A stretch of DNA of 35,855 nucleotides from contig JANXEP010000051.1 in NCBI GenBank assembly GCA_025057795.1, positions 1 to 35,855 of the forward strand, written 5' to 3'. Shown piece by piece: positions 15,726 to 24,032 of the stretch. The translations under genes and the position numbers were made by a program. Positions within the stretch are counted from its first letter, which is position 1. The number at the start of each line of letters is the position of its first letter. Source of the DNA: Candidatus Bathyarchaeota archaeon. Lineage in GTDB: Archaea > Thermoproteota > Bathyarchaeia > Bathyarchaeales > UBA233. Under the pieces are notes generated by a model, which made no database searches, had not been told where the DNA came from, and saw only the letters and a program-made list of their open reading frames with translations.

Positions 15726-16468
15726 ACAAACCAGCGGAACTCTTCCTTTTTCTTTTGTTCTTTTACTGTTTTAATCCAACCGAAGGATTCAAGTATTTTT
15801 GTTGTTTTTTCAGCAGCCGCGTCTAATCTTGAAGCGTCAACATTTAGGTTTAGGAACTTGTTTAGGGCGGACAACGCGTAGCGTGCAGCGTTGGCATCTG
15901 GATAAGTTCCCAAAGTTTCCACAAGCAGCGAAAAACCCCTAAATCCCCTAAGGCTTCCAAGGCCTATTAAAAGGCCGGCGACGCCGAAAATGTTTCCAAC
16001 CATGATTTTTGTGCCAAGGTTTAAAGCCTCCTTTAAGGTTTCAGGGTCTGAGGCTGCACAGTAAACTTCTGGAACTGCTTTGGCCTCCTCCAGTTTGTAT
16101 CCTCCTAACGTTATGAGAAAACGGCAGCCGAGCTGTTCAGCGATGTCTAGGACGCGCCCGCAAAGCTCATACTGTCCAAAGGTTGTTAGGGCTTGAGTGT
16201 TACCATACCAGATGATTAAGTCTCGGCTTTTGCCCTCACTCTTATAATAGTAGAGCTCGTTTATTGGGGAGCGGGGTTCACCCTCCTCGTTTATTACGGC
16301 CAAATCTTGAAAAGCGGAAGAGAAAATCCTTGCGAAGCGCTTCGCCTTCAACTCATTTATTAAATGCAAAGCAACAATGTTGGCTACAAAGCCTATTCCG
16401 GGCAAACCCTCAATCAGTACAGGGTTGTCCAAAGCTGGTTTTTCTTCAATCTGAACCGTGCAAGCCAT
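15722..16468 (-). CDS. PAC2-family protein, proteasome assembly chaperone-like
   Basis: The frame opens further upstream, but ATG 16468 is preferred. It follows AAGGTGAT nine bases upstream and gives the family start MACTVQIEEKPALDNPVLIEG (248 residues). The motif PVLIEGLPGIGFVANIVALHLI, then ITLGGYKLEE and GVAGLLIGLG, is characteristic of the PAC2 (DUF75) family. Archaeal PAC2 proteins are homologous to a eukaryotic proteasome assembly chaperone, and a proteasome role here is by homology only. It is divergent from tgtA with about 100 bases between them. Confidence 0.85.
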   Translation of the reverse strand: MACTVQIEEKPALDNPVLIEGLPGIGFVANIVALHLINELKAKRFARIFSSAFQDLAVINEEGEPRSPINELYYYKSEGKSRDLIIWYGNTQALTTFGQYELCGRVLDIAEQLGCRFLITLGGYKLEEAKAVPEVYCAASDPETLKEALNLGTKIMVGNIFGVAGLLIGLGSLRGFRGFSLLVETLGTYPDANAARYALSALNKFLNLNVDASRLDAAAEKTTKILESFGWIKTVKEQKKKEEFRWFV

Positions 16469-16575
16469 TTTTGATATCACCTTGAAGAACATAATGGGGA
16501 AATGCAATATAAGCTTGCTAGCGGCCTTGTGCACATTTTATAAACCAGTTTAGCCCATTTTGTTTAGATTTCAAA

Positions 16576-18216
16576 ATGGCCTTTGAAGTTAAGGATAGGG
16601 ATTTACTGGCTAGGATTGGAAGGCTGCACACTAAAAGTGGAACCGTAGAGACTCCTCTGCTTTTTCCGGTTATAAACCCGAACATTCAGCTAATTTCGCC
16701 CAGAGAGATTCGTGAAAACTTCGGGTTTGAAGCCTTAATAACAAACGCTTACATTTTAAAAAAGAATTTTCAAAACCAACCAGTGGAGAAGGGCGTGCAC
16801 GGCTTTTTAGGTTTTGACGGGGTGGTTATGACAGATTCTGGGGCTTACCAAATCCTTGTTTATGGAGGCGTGGAGGTAACTCCAGAGGAAATTGTGGAAT
16901 ATCAAGAGAGGATAAACACGGATATAGCAACAATTTTGGATTGGCCTACCGGATGGAACGTGTCAAGGAAGCATGCGGAACAGACTGTGAATGAAACTCT
17001 GAACAGGGCGAGAACGCTCTTTAAGGTTAAAACTAGGGAAGATGTTCTCTGGGTTGGCCCTGTTCAGGGAGGACGTCATTTAGACCTCGTTGCGAAATCT
17101 GCCTTTGAAATGGGAAGGCTTCCCTTCCAGATTTATGCTTTGGGCAGCCCAACGGAGGTTATGGAGCGTTACAGGTTTGACATTTTAGTGGACATGATTA
17201 TGGCTGCGAAGATGAGTCTCCCCGTGGATAAGCCGTTTCACCTTTTTGGAGCCGGCCACCCCCTCATGTTTTCTTTGGTTGTGGCTCTTGGATGCGACCT
17301 TTTTGACTCTGCAGCATACGCCATATACGCTAGGGATAACCGCTACTTAACTGGAACAGGCACCGCTAGGCTTGAGGAGCTGGAGTATTTTCCATGCAGT
17401 TGCCCCAAATGTTTGAGCAAAAAGCCTAAAGAGGTTGCAGAAATGCCCAATGAAGAAAGACAGAGATTTCTTGCCGAACATAACCTTTACGCGTGTCTTT
17501 CGGAGATTAAACGCGTAAAGCAGGCCATAAGGGAAGGTAGGCTTTGGGAGCATTTAGAGGCTGCGGCGCATGGACACCCAGCTTTGCTTCAAGCCCTAAA
17601 AAGGCTGAGGAAATATGAGAGGTTTATTGAAAGGCACAGTCCAACAGTTAAGAGAAGCGGCCTTTTCTTTTTCAGCTCTCTTGGTCTTGCCCGTCCAGAG
17701 GTTGTCCGCTACAGAATTAGGCTGGCTGAAAGGTATTCGAAACCCGGGAACGCGGAAATCCTCCTCTTGATGCCTCAAACCCGAACCAAGCCATTCCACA
17801 AGTCAAGGGAATTTAGGGAAACGGTTAAGATTCTCAGAGAGGCGCTAGGCGAGCGTTTAGACATTGTTCATTTCTGCTTTTACGAGGCCCCATTTGGAGT
17901 GGTCCCAATAGAACTTGATGAGGTTTATCCCCTTTCCCAGAATGAAAGCGCCCTTCCGCCAGACAAAGAAACAGTGGGGTATGTGGCTTCTCATGTGGCA
18001 GATTACATAGCAAAGTGGGATTATAGGGCTGTGCTACTTTTATATGACCGGGAAAACTGGGGCGATGAATTGCCTAAAGTGTCTAGGAGAATATGTTCAG
18101 CCAGGGGCGTTAAGTTTAAATATTTGGATTTTAAGGGAAACTGGATTAATGCCATGTCAAAGTTCTTAAAGAACGCTTTGCGGGAAAAACGGTCGACCAG
18201 TCTTGATTCGAGCTGA
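16576..18216 (+). CDS. tgtA: Archaeosine tRNA-guanine transglycosylase
   Basis: A 546-residue protein. The N-terminal TIM barrel (1-340) has D87 in TDSGAYQ, WVGPVQGG at 159-166 for base recognition, the probable nucleophile D244 in LFDSAAY, and a zinc site C274, C276, C279 and H302. Residues about 360-546 match the DUF5591-type domain seen in TgtA and ArcS (LLLMPQTRTKPFHKS). The enzyme exchanges G15 of tRNA for preQ0 in archaeosine synthesis. No C-terminal PUA domain is present, which is shorter than many archaeal TgtA proteins. It overlaps the PHP gene by 14 bases. Confidence 0.9.
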   Translation: MAFEVKDRDLLARIGRLHTKSGTVETPLLFPVINPNIQLISPREIRENFGFEALITNAYILKKNFQNQPVEKGVHGFLGFDGVVMTDSGAYQILVYGGVEVTPEEIVEYQERINTDIATILDWPTGWNVSRKHAEQTVNETLNRARTLFKVKTREDVLWVGPVQGGRHLDLVAKSAFEMGRLPFQIYALGSPTEVMERYRFDILVDMIMAAKMSLPVDKPFHLFGAGHPLMFSLVVALGCDLFDSAAYAIYARDNRYLTGTGTARLEELEYFPCSCPKCLSKKPKEVAEMPNEERQRFLAEHNLYACLSEIKRVKQAIREGRLWEHLEAAAHGHPALLQALKRLRKYERFIERHSPTVKRSGLFFFSSLGLARPEVVRYRIRLAERYSKPGNAEILLLMPQTRTKPFHKSREFRETVKILREALGERLDIVHFCFYEAPFGVVPIELDEVYPLSQNESALPPDKETVGYVASHVADYIAKWDYRAVLLLYDRENWGDELPKVSRRICSARGVKFKYLDFKGNWINAMSKFLKNALREKRSTSLDSS

Positions 18217-18814
18217 CCTACACATTCACACGCTGTTTTCGAATGATTCCTCAATTCACCCGAAAATTTTAGTGCAGGGGCTCTTAGCCCACCCCTACAT
18301 TAAGGTGGCTGCCGTAACCGACCACAACACTGTTAAGGGTTGTTACAAGGCGCGGGAGCTGGCTTCCGCCTATGAAGATATTCTGATAATTCCGGGAATT
18401 GAAGTGAGCACTGTTGACGGTGACTTGCTGATTTTGGGCGCTGCTGAAGTGCCGCCTGAGCCTTGGACTGTTGAGAGAGTTATTGATTTTGCGCGGGATT
18501 TAGGCTGCTTGGTCGTTGCAGCCCACCCGTATAGGGAGTTCGGTTTGGGAGACTTAACGAGAAAGTACAAGGTTGACGCCATCGAGGTTTTGAACGCGAG
18601 CAGCCCACCCTATTCTAACGCGCTGGCTGAAGATTTAGCCAGAACCATGGGTTTGCCTGGTGTGGCTGGCAGCGACGCCCACCGAGTGGATGAGTTGTGG
18701 AGGGCCTACACTGAAATTCAGGCAGGCTTGGATTTGGATGAAATTTTGAAGGCTATAAAAAGGGGACTTGTTAAAAGTTGTTTTGGCGGAAAATTCAATA
18801 TGTTTTTAAAATAG
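18203..18814 (+). CDS. PHP-domain phosphoesterase
   Basis: A 203-residue PHP-fold protein starting at TTG. It opens with IRADLHIHT (H7, H9) and continues with AVTDHNT, IPGIEVS, AAHPYRE and GSDAHR. These supply the usual metal-binding histidines and aspartates. It resembles small archaeal PHP proteins of unknown substrate; likely activities are phosphodiester or nucleotide phosphate hydrolysis. It starts within the last codons of tgtA (14-base overlap), so it is translated with it and might act in RNA or nucleotide metabolism. Confidence 0.88.
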   Translation: MIRADLHIHTLFSNDSSIHPKILVQGLLAHPYIKVAAVTDHNTVKGCYKARELASAYEDILIIPGIEVSTVDGDLLILGAAEVPPEPWTVERVIDFARDLGCLVVAAHPYREFGLGDLTRKYKVDAIEVLNASSPPYSNALAEDLARTMGLPGVAGSDAHRVDELWRAYTEIQAGLDLDEILKAIKRGLVKSCFGGKFNMFLK

Positions 18815-18851
18815 CAGCCGGCATGATTAATGAGTTAATGGATGAAAGGAA

Positions 18852-20117
18852 ATGAGCCCGTTACAAGTAAAGTTTCTAGGCGGAACCCAAGAGGTTGGCA
18901 GAAACGCCATACTGGTTAAAACTGAAAAGACGCGAGTTTTGCTGGACTATGGCGTGATGCTTAATCACGAGCCAGGCTTCCCCATGCATGTGCCCCCAAG
19001 GGAGGTCGACGCGATAGTTTTGGGTCACAGCCACCTTGACCATTCTGGGGCGGTTCCAGTGTTTTACATCCATGAGAGAAAACCTACATACACAAATAAG
19101 TTGACGGCGGAGCTAAGCCAGCTGCTTATCTCGGATTTTATCCACCTTTCAAGCTATTATTTGCCCTATGAGTATCTTGAGCTGAGAACCATGCTGCGGA
19201 GCATTAAACCCTTAGATTTCAACCAAAAAGAGGTTATCGGGGACATATCCATACAGCTTTATAATGCCGGGCACATACCTGGAAGCGCTCAAGTGCTTAT
19301 TGAAGCTGAGGGGAGGAGGCTCCTTTACACTGGAGACTTCAACATTACAGACACGAGGCTGTTGGAAGGGGCGAGGATGGATTACGGCGACTTAGACGCC
19401 GTAATAATGGAGAGCACGTATGCCAACGAGGATCATCCGGAGCGTTTGGAATTGGAGAAGCGTTTTGTGGAGGAGGTTACCGACGTTGTTGAGAGGGGCG
19501 GAACGGTTTTGGTGCCTGCCTTCAGCATTGGGAGAGCTCAGGAAATCGCATGTATACTTGCCGCATACCATTTTGAGCATCCCGTTTACCTTGATGGGAT
19601 GGCTCGTGAAGCAAGCAGGGTGATGATGAATTACGCGCGTTTCCTGAGGGATCCTAAAATGTTTATGGACGCCATCCACTCTGTTAATTGGGTTGAGGGT
19701 TGGAGAGACCGCAGAAAAGCCATAAAAATGCCGGCTGTGATAATTTCGCCAGCTGGGATGCTTAAGGGCGGCCCTGCGGCGTTTTACATATCAAAGATTG
19801 GCAAGAGGTCTCAGAACGCTGTTTTTCTCGTGAGTTATCAGATTCCAGGTACTCCCGGCAGGGAGCTTCTTGAGAAGCGCGTATGCGTTATTGATGGGAA
19901 GATGAGGAAGGTTAAGGCTGCGGTTGAGCATTTTGACTTTTCGTCTCATTGTGGCGCTCGGGAGCTCAGGGAGGCTGTGAAAAGGGTTGATGGAAAAGCG
20001 AAGTTTTATGTAATCCACGGGGCTGAGGGGAACTGTGAGCTTCTTGCGAAATGGATAAGAGAGGAGGCGGGGTTTGAGGCTGTGGCTCCCAGACCCGGAG
20101 ACACTTTTGAGGTTTAG
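18852..20117 (+). CDS. Beta-CASP metallo-beta-lactamase RNase, aCPSF2 type
   Basis: A 421-residue protein. The metal motif H59-x-H61-x-D63-H64 lies in GHSHLDHSG. Further motifs are NAGHIPGSAQV, YTGDFN, ESTYAN, PAFSIGRAQE (beta-CASP) and ISPAGML, and HFDFSSHCG closes the nuclease core. There is no N-terminal KH domain, so this is aCPSF2-like rather than aCPSF1. Relatives process or degrade RNA as endonucleases or 5'-3' exonucleases. GAAAGGA precedes the ATG. It is followed within seven bases by the archaemetzincin gene. Confidence 0.92.
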   Translation: MSPLQVKFLGGTQEVGRNAILVKTEKTRVLLDYGVMLNHEPGFPMHVPPREVDAIVLGHSHLDHSGAVPVFYIHERKPTYTNKLTAELSQLLISDFIHLSSYYLPYEYLELRTMLRSIKPLDFNQKEVIGDISIQLYNAGHIPGSAQVLIEAEGRRLLYTGDFNITDTRLLEGARMDYGDLDAVIMESTYANEDHPERLELEKRFVEEVTDVVERGGTVLVPAFSIGRAQEIACILAAYHFEHPVYLDGMAREASRVMMNYARFLRDPKMFMDAIHSVNWVEGWRDRRKAIKMPAVIISPAGMLKGGPAAFYISKIGKRSQNAVFLVSYQIPGTPGRELLEKRVCVIDGKMRKVKAAVEHFDFSSHCGARELREAVKRVDGKAKFYVIHGAEGNCELLAKWIREEAGFEAVAPRPGDTFEV

Positions 20118-20123
20118 GCAGGG

Positions 20124-20672
20124 ATGAAGATAGGGATTTTACATGTTGGGCGGCTGGAAAAGCTTGTCTTAGAGAGGGTTCGGGAAAACCTCAGCATGGT
20201 TTTTTCGGGGGCAAAATGTATGACACTGCCTGAAATAGTGGCGTTACCGCGGGAGGCTTTCGACGCTGCGAGGGGGCAGTACCGTTCAGACATGATTTTA
20301 GGTTTGGTTCGCAGTTATGCCGAAAAAACGAGGGGTTTAACAAAGGTTTTAGGCGTTGTTGATGTTGACATTTTTGTTCCAGGTTTGAACTTTGTTTTCG
20401 GAGAAGCGGATTGCCCGGGGAGAGCCGCCATAATTTCTTTATGGAGGCTTAGGCCGGAGTTTTATGGTAAGCCCCAAAACTTTGAGCTTTTTGTGGAGAG
20501 GGCCACTAAGGAGGCTGTGCATGAGTTGGGGCATACTTTCGGCTTGGGGCACTGCGTAAACCCCTTCTGTGTAATGTATTTTTCCAACTCCATTTTTGAC
20601 ACTGACCGTAAGAAAAGTTTATTCTGTAACATGTGTCAAGTGGAGCTTCCGAAGTTTAGCCGAGGGGACTGA
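20124..20672 (+). CDS. amzA: Archaemetzincin, zinc metallopeptidase
   Basis: A 182-residue protein with the extended zinc motif H133-E134-x2-H137-x5-H143-C144. It is followed by C149-x-M and the paired C168-x2-C171 that bind a second zinc in archaemetzincins. The length is typical. It would be a cytoplasmic protease; natural substrates are unknown. It lies in a tight run, 6 bases after aCPSF2 and 6 bases before the presenilin-like gene. Confidence 0.95.
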   Translation: MKIGILHVGRLEKLVLERVRENLSMVFSGAKCMTLPEIVALPREAFDAARGQYRSDMILGLVRSYAEKTRGLTKVLGVVDVDIFVPGLNFVFGEADCPGRAAIISLWRLRPEFYGKPQNFELFVERATKEAVHELGHTFGLGHCVNPFCVMYFSNSIFDTDRKKSLFCNMCQVELPKFSRGD

Positions 20673-20678
20673 AAAAGC

Positions 20679-21503
20679 TTGGGGGAAAGTTTTAGGGTAA
20701 GCGTGGTTCACTTAGCGCCTGTCCTGGCCAGTTTGCTTTTTGGGGTTTTTTGCGCCTATGTTCTCCGGGCTTCTTCAGCCCCAATTTACAGTGTTACGCC
20801 TTTTCCTGAAGGCGCTGTTGGCTCTGTTGGGAACGCGCTTTACTTTGTGGTTTTGGTTGCCGCTGGAGCCGTTTTGCTGCTTTTCCTTATTAAGCGTAAA
20901 AGTCGCAGGTTTATTGTTGTTTTTACTGGGTTTGCGCTTTCAACAGCGGTTTTTGTGCTTTCGCTAATATATCTTTCCGCCTTGTCTTCGCTTTTTAGCC
21001 CAGTGCAGATTGAGGTTTTGGTTTCGGTGTCGGCTTTTTTGACGGTTCTGGCGGTTTACGTTATTTTTGGAACTCGGAGCAGGCTATGCGATTTTATGGT
21101 TCTTCTTCTTGGGGGCGCTTTTGGAGCTTTTTTAGGCGTTTCGGTTCAAACTTTAAGCGCTGTTTTGATATTGTGTTTTTTGGCGGTTTACGATGTTGCC
21201 TCGGTTTTTCGCGGGCCAGTGGGGAAAATAGCCAGCTTTGGGCTTGAACATTTTCGGGGGTTGGGCTTCTCTTTTAGGGACATTCAAATGGGGCTTGGCG
21301 ACTTAACTTTTTACTCCATGCTTGTGGGGCATATGCTCTTCAATTTTGGGCTGATGCCTTGCTTAGCCTCCGTCGTCGGCGTTTTGGCGGGGTGTTTTCT
21401 GGCTTTTAAAATGTTGGAGAGGAAGGGAGTTTTTCCAGGCTTGCCCTTTCCGGTGTTTTTTGGTTTGGGGTTAGGTTTTCTCGCCTTTGCTGGTTTAGGC
21501 TAG
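20679..21503 (+). CDS. Presenilin-like A22 intramembrane aspartic protease
   Basis: A 274-residue protein with about nine hydrophobic segments and a TTG start. The catalytic pair is D172 in AVYDVAS and D208 in GLGDLTFYS. A PGLPFP element at 253-258 stands in for the PALP motif of presenilin and signal peptide peptidase homologues. It would cleave membrane segments inside the bilayer. It follows archaemetzincin closely, forming a two-protease run. Its end overlaps the convergent cooT gene by four bases. Confidence 0.9.
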   Translation: MGESFRVSVVHLAPVLASLLFGVFCAYVLRASSAPIYSVTPFPEGAVGSVGNALYFVVLVAAGAVLLLFLIKRKSRRFIVVFTGFALSTAVFVLSLIYLSALSSLFSPVQIEVLVSVSAFLTVLAVYVIFGTRSRLCDFMVLLLGGAFGAFLGVSVQTLSAVLILCFLAVYDVASVFRGPVGKIASFGLEHFRGLGFSFRDIQMGLGDLTFYSMLVGHMLFNFGLMPCLASVVGVLAGCFLAFKMLERKGVFPGLPFPVFFGLGLGFLAFAGLG

Positions 21504-21679
21504 GCTTGGGCTAAGACCAGCCTTGTTTTGTTCACGTCTATTTCAACTATTTTGCAGTTCTTGAATTCTCTGGATTCGCCTATGACATCGCGGACTAAAA
21601 CCTTCCCGTTTTCAGCCTTTGCGTAAACAACGTCTTTAAAAACTTCTTTGCCGTTTAGGAACACTTTGAATTCGCACAT
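21500..21679 (-). CDS. cooT: CooT-family nickel-binding protein
   Basis: Found by hand translation; only 59 residues. It begins MCEFKVFLNGKEVF, continues DVVYAKAENGKVLVRDVIG and ends IVEIDVNKTRLVLAQA. This is the complete CooT fold, with Cys2 available for nickel binding. CooT binds Ni(II) as a small dimer and assists nickel delivery to anaerobic CO dehydrogenase. GGAGG lies 13 bases upstream of the ATG. It sits on the minus strand just beyond the CODH/ACS locus and is divergent from the ferredoxin gene. It is easily missed because of its size. Confidence 0.88.
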   Translation of the reverse strand: MCEFKVFLNGKEVFKDVVYAKAENGKVLVRDVIGESREFKNCKIVEIDVNKTRLVLAQA

Positions 21680-21758
21680 TTAAACCACTGAGCCTCCTAC
21701 TGGAGGGTTGGTCATAAATTCCTTTCGTTGAAGCAAAAGCCTTAACTGGAAAATAAAC

Positions 21759-21767
21759 ATTATAATC
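21759..21767 (+). promoter_or_regulatory. TATA-like box upstream of the ferredoxin gene
   Basis: CATTATAAT lies about 50 bases before the ATG at 21814 in the divergent cooT/ferredoxin spacer. This predicts a short leader. Weak evidence, single site. Confidence 0.3.
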
Positions 21768-21813
21768 CGCGAGACGCATACTTTTGGTTCAAGCTTGGCT
21801 TAGATGACGTTTG

Positions 21814-22290
21814 ATGGTGAAGGAAGACGGTTCGGTTAAGTCTTCGGACATTTTTCAGTTGTTAGTGGAGACTGCTGAAAAGGAGCGGAAAAAGCGCAGA
21901 GAGGAGCTTCTCGCCCAGCTGGGCGTTAAGGAGTTTTTTGTTGACGGAAGCATAACCATTGACAAGCGCACATGCAAGGGCGTTGAATGCAAACTCTGCA
22001 TAGAGGCTTGCCCCACAAACGCCCTTTTCTGGAAGAGCAGCGGCGAGGTGGGCATAACAGAGGAGCTTTGCATATACTGTGGGGCATGCGTCTTATGCTG
22101 TATGGTGGACAACTGTATAAGGGTAACGCGTAAAAGGGCGAACGGCGAAGTTGAACGCTTCAGCACCCCAAGAGGCGTAATAATGCTGCAGAACAAAATT
22201 AACGCGAAGAAGCGCCATGAAAGGGTTAAAGGCTTGTTCCCCACAACAAAAGAATACTTGAAAAGGTATAAGCCTTCAATGGCTCCTTAA
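21814..22290 (+). CDS. 2[4Fe-4S] ferredoxin-domain protein
   Basis: A 158-residue protein; ATG 21814 is chosen over the in-frame TTG just before it. The first cluster motif is C-x4-C-x2-C-x3-C-P (CKGVECKLCIEACP) and the second is C-x2-C-x2-C-x3-C (CIYCGACVLCC), at residues about 50-95. Both flanks are charged, helical and longer than in a plain ferredoxin. It is probably a cytoplasmic electron carrier or a redox subunit. Facing the CODH/ACS locus suggests it exchanges electrons with that complex; this is inference from position. Confidence 0.85.
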   Translation: MVKEDGSVKSSDIFQLLVETAEKERKKRREELLAQLGVKEFFVDGSITIDKRTCKGVECKLCIEACPTNALFWKSSGEVGITEELCIYCGACVLCCMVDNCIRVTRKRANGEVERFSTPRGVIMLQNKINAKKRHERVKGLFPTTKEYLKRYKPSMAP

Positions 22291-22403
22291 CGCCTAGCCT
22301 GCAACGTCATGTTTGTGGCTGTCTTGGGCTTAGAAAATAGGCTACACCCTCCATAGTTTTTCGTTGGCTGTGTCAATTTTATGGGGCTGGGAAGGGCTAA
22401 ATT

Positions 22404-22472
22404 GGATACCCCCTCTAGATTTTTGTGTTGGAAAATGGGAGGGGTCCGCGTTTTATTTTCCCTACCCCTCCC
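22404..22472. repeat. Overlapping inverted repeats that can form two alternative hairpins
   Basis: CCCCTC at 22410-22415, with GGA just upstream at 22404-22406, can pair with GAGGGG plus TCC at 22439-22447. The same G-tract, GGGAGGGGT at 22437-22445, can instead pair perfectly with ACCCCTCCC at 22464-22472. The two stems exclude each other. They lie in the 286-base spacer between the convergent ends of the ferredoxin gene and cdhE, so a bidirectional terminator or a small mobile repeat are the likeliest readings. The rest of the spacer shows no gene. Confidence 0.5.
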
Positions 22473-22576
22473 GCCTATACGCGTATCAGCCGACATATTG
22501 ATTGAAGCAGTGGCTGAGACTGATAGGTGCTTATACCATCAAGAACCAAAAATTCAGGGAGTTTGGGGTTAAAATT

Positions 22577-24013
22577 CTAGCTTGTTTGCCATTTTTCTTG
22601 TAGATATTTCGGTATTTCCGAAGAGTCTCTTGGACCCACTAGGATTTGCCATCCGCTTAGTTCTTCGAGTTCCCCGCTTAGGCGTGCAGCCTTTCCAGGG
22701 ATTATGAGTTTTCTATGTTTAACCTTGTTTTCTATGCCCGACGCCTTTAGGGCTTCAGCCACTTTTTCGGCTGTCAGTTTTCTTCCAGCTACGGCTGGGT
22801 CTACGGCTAAGCCTTCAGAGTCCACCACGAGCAGATACGCGTTTACCTTTGCGGATTCTATGTCCGACGCCACAGTGTAGTAGGTTAACGCAAAGTTTGT
22901 TGTGAACATTACGGGTGAATTCTCGTCCGGAGCCCCAAACACCTTTAGGCCCGGTTCTACGGCTACGGGCTTCCGCGGGTCTGTGTAAATGTTTTGCCGC
23001 AGCACCACGTTTGGAAGGAGGGCCCAACCGTCGAGGCTGTGCATTATTAGGATGTCTGCAAAGCGCACAATAAGCATGGCTGCCAAACAGGCTTCCCGCC
23101 ATGTGAGGATTTCAGGCGCGGTTCCAGCGCTGTCCATCCAAACAGTCATGGGTACGCCTAGAAGCGGAAACCCTAAAAGTTCGTCTCCGCCCTTGCATGC
23201 AGCCCTCCTGATCATTGTGAAGTTGTTAAGCGTGGTGGCTAAGCCATCGCCATACATGGATCCGGGATCCAAAACGAGGTCTTCGACGCCATACTCAATA
23301 AGCGTCTTCACAAGCGACTTTAACATTTTAAGGTTGCCGGGCGCGAAGACTGTTAGGGGGCAGTTATACATTAGGGCTAGTTCAGCCATGTCCCGCCAAT
23401 TGTCCTTTGTTGCTGCGTAAAGCAGAGGCTTCGCCTTGGGAGCCGCCATCAAGCCGGCCTCTAAAACATTGGGGTTTAAGGAGCATAGGATTAGGGGCAG
23501 CCGCGTGTTTTCAGCAACTTTTTTGACCGTTGCCTTAAACTTGTCAGGATCGTTTGATGTGGAGCGCACGGCTATCATGTCAAGCTTTAAAGTCTGCCCG
23601 ATATACTCGAACTTGAAGCTTTCAGCCCTTTTAACCCTGTTCAGGATTTCCTCTTCAGACATTACGTCTGCAACGTCTATGGCTATGGCTGTGGGGTTAA
23701 AGTATGTGAGCTCGTGGCGGTACATTACAAGTTTTCCGCCGACCTTAACCGCCCTTTCACCCTCGCCTATAACCACCTCTTTTACGGCTGGCTTCAGCAG
23801 CTCCTTCAACTGCCTGTAGGCTTTTTCATACTCCTTCTTCTTAAGCGGCGTGCACTTTTCAATGGAAACCTCGCGGTTAACAACCTTCGCGGCGAAAGCC
23901 ATGCAGTTTTCCAAGCCGCACTCCTTACAGTTAGTCCGGGGCAAAAGCTTGTAAACGTCTATGGGGCTTAACTCTTTCACGCCAGCTTTGGCCTTACCTT
24001 CTTTTCCGCTCAT
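22577..24013 (-). CDS. cdhE: Acetyl-CoA decarbonylase/synthase gamma subunit (corrinoid Fe-S protein, large subunit)
   Basis: A 478-residue protein. The N-terminal [4Fe-4S] motif is C29-x2-C32-x4-C37-x16-C54 (LLPRTNCKECGLENC), which keeps the corrinoid reducible. A TIM barrel follows (about 80-330, GLMAAPKAKPLLYAAT, LVLDPGSMYGDG). The C-terminal cobalamin-binding domain covers about 340-478. With CdhD it accepts a methyl group from tetrahydropterin and hands it to the A-cluster of CdhC. The length is normal. It is the last gene of the locus, 19 bases after cdhD. Confidence 0.96.
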   Translation of the reverse strand: MSGKEGKAKAGVKELSPIDVYKLLPRTNCKECGLENCMAFAAKVVNREVSIEKCTPLKKKEYEKAYRQLKELLKPAVKEVVIGEGERAVKVGGKLVMYRHELTYFNPTAIAIDVADVMSEEEILNRVKRAESFKFEYIGQTLKLDMIAVRSTSNDPDKFKATVKKVAENTRLPLILCSLNPNVLEAGLMAAPKAKPLLYAATKDNWRDMAELALMYNCPLTVFAPGNLKMLKSLVKTLIEYGVEDLVLDPGSMYGDGLATTLNNFTMIRRAACKGGDELLGFPLLGVPMTVWMDSAGTAPEILTWREACLAAMLIVRFADILIMHSLDGWALLPNVVLRQNIYTDPRKPVAVEPGLKVFGAPDENSPVMFTTNFALTYYTVASDIESAKVNAYLLVVDSEGLAVDPAVAGRKLTAEKVAEALKASGIENKVKHRKLIIPGKAARLSGELEELSGWQILVGPRDSSEIPKYLQEKWQTS

Positions 24014-24032
24014 AGCACGTCAGCCTCCAAGC

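Noticed and set aside
22381..22572. Plus-strand 63-residue frame in the ferredoxin-cdhE spacer.
   Set aside because: Composition is unlike a protein, it covers the inverted repeats, and it has no ribosome binding site or recognisable motif.
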